Made by a program: the position numbers and the translations under genes. The notes beneath the pieces are model-generated. The model was not told the DNA's origin, ran no database searches, and saw only the letters and a program-made list of their open reading frames with translations. Below are positions 27,976-41,000 of a stretch of 64,000 nucleotides of DNA, piece after piece. Numbering within the stretch: position 1 is the stretch's first letter; each line of letters begins with the position of its first letter. The DNA is from Crotophaga sulcirostris (taxonomy: Eukaryota; Chordata; Aves; Cuculiformes; Crotophagidae): assembly GCA_013397455.1 (NCBI GenBank), contig VYZB01000026.1, positions 3,106,970 to 3,170,969 on the forward strand, written 5' to 3'.

Positions 27976-30900
27976 TGAGAAGAAAGCACTGTAGGATGCT
28001 TTCAAAAACATCTGTAGCACCTCTGTCTGTAGGCAGGTTTATGTGATGTGAGTGACAACTGGATGTGAGGACCAGGACAGGGTGCAATCTGGGTGAGCAA
28101 GGAGGAGAAATGTAACTCAGAATGTGAGGCATTGTAACTCTGCCATGTGAGGCAGAAAGAGTCCTTCTTAAATCAAGTACAGTGAAATTCGCTTTACAGA
28201 ATGTGAAAAATGCCACCAAGAGCCAAGTCCAACATTGCTTATGGAGAGCAAATATATTAGAAACAACCTCTGAAGCTGCCATAGAGTTAAAGCAAAACAG
28301 GACACTGGAAGATTTAGTGGGAAAGATGACTCTGCAAAGAGGAAACTAAGTCTTATTTATAAAGCAAGACTTGTGACCTCTCAGAGACAGAGAACTCAGC
28401 CTGTCATTTTCTATGACAGTTAAGTCATGCCTTGTGAATGATCGGTCTATTATTTCCAAAACTGTCAGACTAATTTGCTATTGTGAAATGAAATTTTTTC
28501 AAATAAGACAAAAAGTACATTCCTCCTTGAGGACTACACTCTGCACATGCCAAATCTGAAGTTATAAAACCAAGTTGCTTGGGAGTTATCAGAGCATTAA
28601 AAAAGGAGACAGGGGGGCTCTGAACACTTTTCTGAGAAGAAAACTGTTCATCATTTTCCAGAAAAAAAAAAAAATCCCTTGGGCTAAGATCAAGTATGGG
28701 AAATTTCAAGCCAAAATGTGAATATCTGAGCAGATGAGAGCAGCAGTTAAAACCAAAAGTCATTTTGGGAGGCAGTTATAACAGAATTCAGGCTGAAATT
28801 TGCCTCCACCATAGGTCTGTTTTTCAAACCTAGTTTTGACTGCTACTTTTCACAAAAGGAAGAGATTTTCTTAAATCTGGGCATACTGGATCTCTGCAAC
28901 AGATCTTTCCTGAGAAGTCTGGTGAGATCAGGCAAGGGAGGAGGGCTGGTTGTTTTGGATGGGTTTGTATTTTAGTACAACATTTTATGTAGCTACACTC
29001 TGAAAAAAGTCATTGTGCAAATGTTATTGTCCCACCAGATCCTGACAGTGACTTTGCCTTGCAGCTTCTTGTCTTTTCTGCTAATCTGGTGGGAGAGATT
29101 TATCACTTTCTGAATTATTTGAAGAAAGGGGCTTTGGGAAACCTGTTTATAAAAAAAAAAAAGAATTAAAATTATTCTTAAGCCTAGGAAGATAAATAGC
29201 TGTGTGAAAAAACACTAATACATAGATAAATAGGCACCTTTATCTTATGGCATATAGGCACCTTTCATCTTATGAAAGTTATAGCCAGCTTTGCTCTCAG
29301 TGCCCCATTAAACATTGTGGGTGATATGTATGCACCTCCTGGATTTCTAACCACACATGTAATCTGAAAAATCCTCCTGCAATGTCAAACATTTTGATGC
29401 TATCTAAATGCAAAGGATTTCTCAAAATGATGCATGTTAAGCAGCACTGAAGTTTCCTGTTTACAGTGCTATAAAACCACATTCTGAGGTCTCTGTGCAG
29501 ACCAAAATATTGACTTTCAGGGGTCATGGAGCAACTATCGGCCCACGTTGGCATGCGAGGAATTACACATGTGAATCCAGATATGGGATCTATGTGTCAA
29601 ACCTTAGCTGCACCATAGTACATTACAGTAAGTCACAGTCATGTCTACACAAAACCAGACATTAACAGCATGTCAGGAGACCTGCTCTGTTGCTGGTACT
29701 GTCTGGGTCTCACTTTGCAGCTGACTCACATGGAGACACCAGAAGCAGAAACCTAAACAAAGTATCTTGAGAGCTCCAGGAGCCAAATCCCACTGGATCA
29801 GGCCCAGGAGGATGCTGCAATGCACCATGGCAGGTAAATCTGCACATACTATATATTTTATTTTGAGGTCTGGAACACATTTTTGCCCCACTGAGATCAA
29901 CATTGATTGATTCAACATCATTTAATCACAGTGCCCCTTGATGCACTACATTGTGCACTTGTATTACATATGAATATTTTATATATAACCCTCCCCATAT
30001 ATATGTGTGCATGTATTTGCACGTGTGTGTATATTTTCATAAATACATATGCAGCTCACTGCACTGTTTTCTTTCCTGGGGTTGAGTAGAGCCATGTTCA
30101 CTTGAAGTGTCATGACAAAACAAACCATTTCTTTTCTGATTGTTCCTGCACAATTGAAATGATGATTCTAATGGATAAATACAGCAGGATAAATGCAAAC
30201 TGGGGAATAGACATATTTCCTGCTTTAAAATGGTCAGTCTCACAAAGTACAGAAGTAATCAGGGGAAAGAATTTATCTTAGGCATATGAATAGTAATTAG
30301 AAATCAATTTTAAATATATTACTAGATGCCTGAAAAAACATCCCTGGATAAAGAAAGTAATATATCTTAATTTAAAAATTCAGCTAACTTTATAGATGGA
30401 AGAATTAAAGAAAAAATCTTTAATAAAAAATTTTAAAAATATAAAGTTAATTACTTTTAAGAAAAGCATAAATGTCAAACAGTAGAAAGGAGACTGATTT
30501 GAATGAATATAAATCCAAAAGGAATTACAGGAATGTGGTAAAATAAGCAAAACCAAAAAAATAATGGACAGACAGTCAAAGACAATGGTGTTTTATGTAA
30601 ACAGAGACAAAGAAAAAGTCACTAATGGTACTGGTACATTACTTGATGGAAGTTGTAGAATTGTCAATAAACAAAGAGGGTGACAGAAGCATCCAGCAGA
30701 TATTTTTGTTGTATATTGGAGAATGCAGATGAGATGAGTTGCAGGACAAAGATAACTACTAGTAATTAATGCATTCTTACAATTTCAATGTCCCAAAACA
30801 GCTCTAGAAGTTACGCATTTTAAAACCCCTGCATGTTAAATTTAACTTCTGTCTAAGATCTTTCAACGAACACTCTGGATGGCAAAATCAATCTCATCTG

Positions 30901-31712
30901 TCACCAAGTCCCAGGAGACTGACAGGAAGGCAGGGACTGCTCTCGTTCAGTATTAGCCACTTCTTGGTGAGTTTTCACCTCTGGGCTACTCATCCTAGAT
31001 TCTCTCTATGGTCAGCTGAGAGCTAAAGGCATTTTTAGAATGAAATTCATCTCACCAAAAGTAGACATACATATTCAGTTAAAATAATGTGGTATCCACT
31101 TCTTTTAAAAAACAATCAACAGGGTGCCCAAGGTTTCTTAAGTCTGCCCACAAGGCATTGGTCCTGGCTCTCAGTGTGATGTTATGGGGTAGGTTGTGTC
31201 CTTGGAGGTCTAAGCAGGCTGATCTTGGGAGGAATGAAGAGGTGAATTTACCTGCACCTTTGACAACAGAGTCACTCCTGTGGGAAAGCTGAGCCATGTT
31301 CGACTACTATAATTCATGCAAATGTTAACGCATTGAAAATGTTCAGAGAAGAGTGATGAACCTTCTCAGATGCGCTGCAAGATGATGGAAAACTCTGAGA
31401 GATGTTAGTAAGCATTATTTATTTTTGTAATGTAAAAATACGGTCATAGCTTTAATAAATATGCAAACAAAACCCACATACAAACTGAAAGGAGAAACAG
31501 TAGTAACAAGGTAATAATAAATTATAGGTAGGATTTTATATTTACATAATTCCTATTATTTGAGTTGCCTTCTGCAAGGGTCTGCCTATCCTATTTAACT
31601 CTAAAGGGAACAGGGTGCTTAGGCTCTGATTCAGACATGTCCATGAGTACTGTAAAGGATGGTTTGGGCTGAAAGTGCTTTTCAAACAGCAGGGTCAAAT
31701 CTTGTTCCTTTC

Positions 31713-31945
31713 AAACCAAGAAAATGACTAAAGAATTGGAAAAGACACTTTACAGTAAGAAACTCAGGAAGTTCAATCTATTTTGCTTACTGCTAAAAGG
31801 TCAAAGGGTGACTTAATCACAGCCTGATGTTACCTACAGGGATAAGCTTGGTAATGACTTCTCAACCTGGCCGGGGAAGATAGAACAAAAGTCAGTGGCT
31901 GGAAGCTGAAGATAATTCAGACTAGATACCAAACATAATTATTGG
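31713..31945 (+). mobile_element. Old, diverged CR1 LINE fragment
   Basis: The segment keeps the order of an ancient CR1 tail: 'aattggaaaagacactttac', 'agtaagaaactcaggaagtt', 'caatctattttgcttactg', 'gggtgacttaatcacagcct' and 'agtggctggaagctgaa'. It is more diverged than the other copies and lacks the terminal repeats. An earlier piece at about 31339-31405 may belong to the same insertion. Confidence 0.75.
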
Positions 31946-32420
31946 CAGCCACAATAAACAATAATAATCAGGGCAGCTGCTGACCCTTTAACGAAGGCAA
32001 CCTCAAAATCTAAATCAGACTTATTAAAAAGAAATGCTGTAAGTGAGGCAATATTTGAGGAAGGAACATGGCTTGTGCTGTGCCGGATTCAGGCCAGTTT
32101 CTCACACTGCCTAGTAATCTAAGAATCTCTAAACCCACTATCCTGAATGTTTCTTACTTTGATCTGTTTAAAGAAACTATTATGTACAGGCTTATCATGG
32201 TACCACTTAATCGCTATTAGTATATGCATAAGGTTCAAAGCAGGGTAATTACCATTTTTGCCAACTCTTGTATGATTTGCCACCACTGCTCCCAGTGCTC
32301 TTGTTTTGAAAACTAATTCCCATTATCTAAAAGCCTTTCCAAAGCAAACACAGCAGTGTAGCATTTTCTAATGTTTATTTTGTGTTCTCAAAGAAAAAGC
32401 AATAGTGATAGAGGTTATTT

Positions 32421-32435
32421 GGGGGGGGGGGGGGG
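32421..32435 (+). repeat. Poly-G homopolymer (15 G)
   Basis: A run of fifteen G followed by 'ag'. The length may be imprecise because such runs are error-prone in sequencing. Confidence 0.85.
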
Positions 32436-33380
32436 AGTTGTTCTAAAAATGCATTTGTGTCCACTGCAGCTTTAAAATGTGCCCCAGTCTTCCACTGAGT
32501 TCAAGGACCAGGTCCACAGGCAGAGGCTTTTGCTGCGTAATTCTGAACATGGGCAAAGGTATGTGAATACGAACTGGCAGGCAAAGGTCCTACCCTGGTG
32601 GCAGCAGACTGTGCTTTGGTGCCTCACTGCAGCAGGAGACTGCAAACAAAAGGGGTTTCATATACTAAGACAAAGATCCATAGTTTTTAAGGTCACCATG
32701 TTCTTCCCTCCAGCCTAATTTCCTACATAATTTGAAAAAAAATCCAAAAATTCTCCCATGGGAGGCTCTGCCTCCTGCTTTCAGGCACATGTCTGGTGGA
32801 GATGGTAAACTCGATGGGGCTGGGAGCAGCTTGGTGGACAAGTGTAGCACACTCTCTGCGTTCACAGCATTATCATCCACCCAGATTAGCAGCTGCGCGC
32901 TGCTGGTCACGGATGGCAACACTTGGGAGCAAATATGGACCCTGCCAGATACGGCTGAGTTGCTGACTCTGTCATAGACTCCTTGCCTGACCTTGGGACT
33001 GTAACACTGTCTGCCTGTGTGTTTAAAAAGTTAAGATAATATTACTTGACTGCCTCACAAGGAGTTTGTGAGGTTAGAGGCACTGTTTACTGGAGCTAGC
33101 TGTAACGTATTAACAGTGATGAGCTATATAAATATCTATGCTCATGAAACCCCAATTAAGACACTATCCTTCTTGCTAAAGGAAAACACACTTAAAGCCC
33201 TGCCGTCCCTACAACATCACGGTACAGCTCACACACACATTTCCTGCATCTCAGAGGTGAAAAAATCCTAACAGCTATGGAGACGCAGAGGGGAAGCCCA
33301 CAGTGATTGAGCATGGGTTTTACTGTAGTTTAGAATTGTATGTCCAGAAAGGAGCCACTGTTAGGTGCTGCCTTAGTCTG

Positions 33381-33410
33381 TTAGCCTTAGTCTTAGCCTT
33401 AGTTTTAGCC
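33381..33410 (+). repeat. Short hexamer repeat, TTAGCC/TTAGTC/TTAGTT
   Basis: Five successive six-base units: TTAGCC, TTAGTC, TTAGCC, TTAGTT, TTAGCC. The pattern resembles the vertebrate telomere unit TTAGGG in its first four bases but contains no TTAGGG. Confidence 0.8.
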
Positions 33411-34257
33411 CAGCGATGCATCTGGGAGAAGCTGGAGAGAAGTGAAGGCCCTGAGGTGCACACAGAGGCACAGCTGCTTGCAGCAGACATGCTTAGGAGC
33501 ACATGCAGATGCCACATGCCATACACACACAGTAAGAGGTCGCTTAACCGGGGCTTTACAAACATTGTCAAAGTGCTTTACAAACAATTCATTAATAGAT
33601 GACATATTTTTGCTAAAGGCACAACCAGCTCAACCAGATTTTATTACAGGTATAAATAATACCAAGAGAATTTAAGTGTGAGCCTCGTTTCTCTGCCCTT
33701 AATCCCTCCTCCTGCTGACACCTTAAAGGTCTGCTTAATCATCCAGCCTTTTCCCCTCCAAATTCACTAGTGCTCCATCCACACTTATTTATTTTACTGA
33801 GATTTATACAAATGCCAGGAGGCACCTAGCAGTGCCCTCCAGGTTTCTTGGCCCCAACGAAAAAACAAACAATGCTAAAACCCAGATGTAACCCAGTGGC
33901 CAGTGGGCCAATTTAACTCATTAGGCAGAAAAGGTGTCAGCTTAGAAAGCCACCTTGAATATTTTTAACCCAGCCATGAAGAAGCTGAGCGCCCTTGGCT
34001 GTAAAAAGACAGGCCAGAAGTGAGGGAAGGGATGGGGTGCAACGAGCATGAGCCCCAGCATGTGCTGGGGTTTCAGTCCACCTTGTCCCTGGGGAGCTGG
34101 ACTTGGGTGCCACGAGACGGGTGGAAGGAATGGTGGGGATGACTCCCAGTGGCACCAGGTGTGTGGGACGCAGGGAAGGGGACACCTGCCGTGGGGAGAG
34201 GGAGCACGGACAGGGCTTCCCGGGCTGTTTCTGGGGGACCAGGACACGGAGGTGCAG

Positions 34258-34525
34258 GTGGGGGGTCCCAAGGGAGTAGAAGGGCGGGAGGGTTCCCCTG
34301 CAAGGAGCAGTGGGATGCAGCCAGGGAGAAGGGTGCTCCTCAGGCTGGGGGCTCAGTGCCGAGATGAAGGGGTGCAGGCAGGGGCTCCCCAGGGTGGAGG
34401 AGAGAGGAGGGGTGCTCTTGCAAGGAGCAGTGGGGTGCAGCCAGGGAGAAGGACACTTCCAGGGCGGAGGTTGCCGTGCTGAGTTTGGGGCGGGGGGCAG
34501 GTAGGAGTCCCCAGGGGGTGCAGCC
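34258..34525 (+). repeat. G-rich minisatellite, ~120-bp unit, running into the gap
   Basis: The block 'caaggagcagtggg' occurs at 34301 and again at 34421, exactly 120 bases apart. The following 'tgcagccagggagaagg' and the preceding 'ccccagggtgg'-type block repeat with it. A third copy begins near 34501 and is cut by N at 34526. The upstream sequence from about 34020 is similarly G-rich. Open frames reading through it on both strands are repeat translations. Confidence 0.85.
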
Positions 34526-35486
34526 NNNNNNNNNNNNNNNNNNNNNNNNNNNNNNNNNNNNNNNNNNNNNNNNNNNNNNNNNNNNNNNNNNNNNNNNNNN
34601 NNNNNNNNNNNNNNNNNNNNNNNNNNNNNNNNNNNNNNNNNNNNNNNNNNNNNNNNNNNNNNNNNNNNNNNNNNNNNNNNNNNNNNNNNNNNNNNNNNNN
34701 NNNNNNNNNNNNNNNNNNNNNNNNNNNNNNNNNNNNNNNNNNNNNNNNNNNNNNNNNNNNNNNNNNNNNNNNNNNNNNNNNNNNNNNNNNNNNNNNNNNN
34801 NNNNNNNNNNNNNNNNNNNNNNNNNNNNNNNNNNNNNNNNNNNNNNNNNNNNNNNNNNNNNNNNNNNNNNNNNNNNNNNNNNNNNNNNNNNNNNNNNNNN
34901 NNNNNNNNNNNNNNNNNNNNNNNNNNNNNNNNNNNNNNNNNNNNNNNNNNNNNNNNNNNNNNNNNNNNNNNNNNNNNNNNNNNNNNNNNNNNNNNNNNNN
35001 NNNNNNNNNNNNNNNNNNNNNNNNNNNNNNNNNNNNNNNNNNNNNNNNNNNNNNNNNNNNNNNNNNNNNNNNNNNNNNNNNNNNNNNNNNNNNNNNNNNN
35101 NNNNNNNNNNNNNNNNNNNNNNNNNNNNNNNNNNNNNNNNNNNNNNNNNNNNNNNNNNNNNNNNNNNNNNNNNNNNNNNNNNNNNNNNNNNNNNNNNNNN
35201 NNNNNNNNNNNNNNNNNNNNNNNNNNNNNNNNNNNNNNNNNNNNNNNNNNNNNNNNNNNNNNNNNNNNNNNNNNNNNNNNNNNNNNNNNNNNNNNNNNNN
35301 NNNNNNNNNNNNNNNNNNNNNNNNNNNNNNNNNNNNNNNNNNNNNNNNNNNNNNNNNNNNNNNNNNNNNNNNNNNNNNNNNNNNNNNNNNNNNNNNNNNN
35401 NNNNNNNNNNNNNNNNNNNNNNNNNNNNNNNNNNNNNNNNNNNNNNNNNNNNNNNNNNNNNNNNNNNNNNNNNNNNNNNNNNNNNN
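34526..35486. other. Assembly gap (961 N), probable site of FZD4 exon 1
   Basis: The run of N begins inside the minisatellite and ends in CpG-rich sequence. FZD4 exon 1 should encode 95 residues (signal peptide and the first three CRD cysteines) and lie upstream of 36428. It is not in the visible 35487-36427 or 33900-34525 sequence. High GC at vertebrate first exons often causes sequencing dropout, so this gap is the best candidate. The placement is inference. Confidence 0.6.
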
Positions 35487-37756
<2,270 letters not shown>

Positions 37757-40700
37757 GAAAAAGGTGGCACCTCGATGGTCTGACTGCTCTCCCGTGAAGG
37801 ACTGATTGTGTGTAAGCATTGCTGTGTAAATGTTGGGGTTAGAGTAGGGGAGATGGTTACACAACCTGTCTCTGGGAGATGGAAAAAAAAAAAAAAGCCT
37901 TAAAAGAATAATCAGCAAAAAGATCATGCTGCAAATACAATAGCCATAAACCATGATGCCCAAAATAGGAAAGCCCAGGGGGGCTTTAAAGCTGTGAAAT
38001 ATCCATACATGTTATCTATCTGTTGTTTTTTGTTTTTTTTTTTAAGAAAGATGCAATATACTGAAAGCTTTAGAAGCTGAGGGACTGTAGCCCACAGCTG
38101 TGGGATGCTGTTTTCATTGTCTTAAAGCTGATGGAAGAAAGGTGATCTGGGGCCAAGTTCTGGGCTGATTTAGGGTCCAGTTTTCAGAAGATGGAGCACC
38201 TAGAACCTCAATTAGATGTCTTCTTTCTGAGTTCAGCATCGTGAAGGAAGCACTTGCTGAGGGCTTTGACTTTATGCCCTGGGGAATTCTGTTGCTCCCA
38301 TATGCTGCTCAAGTCAGCCAAGTATCAGTTCCTCCAATAAATACTGAGTGGGCTTTGCAGGTATGAAAGTTACCCATAATGAGTAGGATTTAGTGAGGTA
38401 TTGGTGAGGATGATTCTTTAAGTCATCTGATGGTCTAATAATTTTGACTCGTTCTTTTTACTGTCTGTAACCTGGTCTGAACTGATCGTTGGCTCTGCCT
38501 TGAGCAGCAATTTGGACCTCCGTAGGTCACTTCCCATCTGAATTATGCTGTAGTTCTATCAATATTTCTAATTTTTTGAAAGCTTTACTGAAGGTCATTG
38601 ACAGAAACAGAGGAGTCAGTGGGAGCTGGGAAACTATATATGGTCTTCTGCATCTGCCTCCATTCATGTCCCTTCAGGTGCTCCTGATGTTTCCAGTGGA
38701 CTACTTTATTCTGCTGCATTTAATAGCTTTAAATAAAGTCTTACATTACAGTGTTCCTTCCTTCAGGAAAGAGAAAAAATAGTTGAGGGTCCCTTCAAAC
38801 AATGCCAGTTTTCTCTGAGTAAATTTATCTGGCTCTCTCTGGAGACCCATTGCATGAAGCAATTAAGTCTTAATATATTTCATTCAGTGCGATGGTATCT
38901 CTGCAGACGCCAGTCTGGGGAGAAGCAAAATGTTAAGTTCCTTGGCAACCTCATGTTCATGCAGATCAGTTGTATAATTATGTGTGTCAGTTACAATTAA
39001 AAGAACATTCTCAGCCCATGACATCGCAGTACAGCTGACTGCCTCACAACGATGTTCTGATTGCTCACTGATGGCCATGGAGGGCTTTTTTTTTAATATA
39101 CGTTAACATGCAGATTGTGAGCAGACATTCAGTCCTCAGGAATGGCAAGAGAGATTTCCAGTTTTTGTAAAGAGTTTCCAAGAGAAGAGATCCAACTTCT
39201 TCGTGAATAATGTTGTTTCATAGCAACCGTTGAGTTTTCTTGTCCTATTATTTGAGGAGGCATCGTCTTGTGCTCATGGGGAGCTTCAACCTTGTGTTGG
39301 GAGCTTCTTTGGCTAATAAAAAAGGTGATGCAAATAGAAATAGCCTAGAAGCTCTTAATCAAACACTGTTCCAATGCTCTGTTCCTTTGAAGGATCTTCA
39401 GTTTTATCTGTGTACCCTGAACTTTTTCTTCATTTGTTTGTGTGGAACCTGGTCAGCTGTCGAGCACCCCCCAGGTGCCCCAACTCACATGACCTTCGAG
39501 GACAGCTGAGAACAGGCACTGTTTTATTAGAGTCCTCACTTTTCACACAGGTGCTTCATGTGCTTCCGAAACCACAATTCATTCCAGCTCTAGCCATGAG
39601 TGCTAATCTGTCCCAGAAGCGTGTATTGTTTCAATGTCAATGTTGAAACATGTGCTAGAGCACATTTTAAAAAAAGTCAAACCCCAAACAAACCCTAATT
39701 GCAGTCTTTGTGGTTGGGCTCCCTCTCCAGCAGAACAAGTGACAACTTGACACATTCTGCTCAAGACACACAAGCATTGTCTTGTCTGATGCCGCATACC
39801 AGCTGAGCCATTTCACCCGCTCCATAAAGTCTCTTGCTGTTAATGTTGTGTTTGGATCTGGTTGTTCCTCAATTAATAAGTTGTTCTGCAAGTGGAAGAT
39901 CTTCAGAGGGCCAAGCTTCTCCATTGTGCAGTCTTTCTCCTGGTGCAGGAACAGACATAAAGTCAGCAGCTATATGTTGACTTTCAAGAGGTGAGGACAC
40001 AGTATAAGCCTTGTCTTGTAACCTGGCATTGGGCTGTGTCAAGGGATGGCATTCACTCAAGTGTCTTTCACTCTGAAACCATTTGGATACTTCTCTGGCT
40101 AATCGACCCATGTTTGACCTGAGAGATCAAATAAATGGCATTTTTAACCGTGTTACATACACAGAAGTGAATGTTAAGTAGTACCTTCTTATCAGATCCC
40201 TGCGTTTCCACCTGTGACCCTGTGGACTGTCACAGATGGTTGTCACCGGTGATCTGAGATGCTGGAATTGAGTTGGATGAGGATAGCCCTGTGTAGCTGT
40301 ACAAGGGACCTGGTGGATATTCCATTGAAGAGTGTGAGGGACTTAAATACTGTGGGGAGGAGGTAGGCTGGGGAGAGCCACCAACTGCTATTCCTGAAGG
40401 AACATCTTTCCCAAGCATTCAGGGGGACACTATACAAACCCCAAATGAGATTAGCTGTTGTAGCGATGGAACTGTTCCTTAAATATATTCATCCACGTGC
40501 ATTCACCTTATTATGCTTCAGGGCTGTATTATGGGTGGGAAGTCACAGCAAATAGATAGCCTCAAACCTGGTGGTTGTGAAGAGTGGGTTTCTGCAACTC
40601 GCATGTTCTCTCATTTCAACATTATTATGAATTTAAAGCCAAAAATGTGTGACTAATCCTGTGTCGGAAGTGCAGTTGCTGCAGTTCTACAACTAAAAAC

Positions 40701-41000
40701 TTTGCTGTGGTTATCTTCCATGTGCATTCCCTGCTCCCTTCTTGCCCTCCACATGTGCTCTTCTCACTGCAGATTTTGGAAGCATCTGCTGGAGAGGTGC
40801 ATGCTGAGCTCTTACATTAAACAGAGAAGTTATCTCTTTTTTCTGAATTTTAAGGAAATAGACACTGATTATTTTGGGGTGTACAGAAAATATATCTACT
40901 TTGATGTATGTACTGTAAATTTCTAATTTATCACTGTAAAAAACCCAAGAACTTTGCTATTTAATTTTTATATCAAAATAAAATTTTAACCTCTGTGGAT
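37757..41000 (+). other. FZD4: Probable FZD4 3' UTR
   Basis: No CR1 copy or coding frame of note interrupts the 3.2 kb after the FZD4 stop, which fits the several-kilobase 3' UTR known for FZD4 in mammals. AATAAA hexamers occur at 38337-38342, 38732-38737, 40130-40135 and 40977-40982. The last lies in an AU-rich context typical of transcript ends ('gtatgtactgtaaatttcta' upstream), and I take it as the likeliest distal end. The extent is inference from signals and family knowledge. Confidence 0.5.
40977..40982 (+). terminator. Candidate distal polyadenylation signal
   Basis: Canonical AATAAA on the plus strand at the end of an AU-rich stretch 3.2 kb after the FZD4 stop. Downstream sequence has TG/T-rich pieces ('ctctgtgg'). 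The hexamer at 38732-38737 is the best candidate for a shorter transcript. Confidence 0.45.

Larger units (their letters stand above)
22188..31712. other. Intergenic DNA with a few small repeats
   Basis: About 9.5 kb without a recognised gene. It contains a 19-base A run near 23144-23162, an imperfect direct duplication at 27883-27975, a hairpin at 26961-26991, a duplicated 'taggcaccttt' unit near 29231-29268, and TG/TA-rich sequence near 29990-30035. A possible very old minus-strand CR1 scrap is at about 24108-24180. A scrap at about 31339-31405 may belong to the old plus-strand CR1 that follows. Frames up to 117 codons (27169-27522) show no family pattern. Confidence 0.5.
31946..33936. other. 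Intergenic DNA with simple repeats
   Basis: No gene recognised. A 15-base G homopolymer is at 32421-32435, and a TTAGYY hexamer tract is at 33381-33410. Open frames of 60-99 codons occur on both strands but overlap each other and show no family pattern. Confidence 0.5.
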
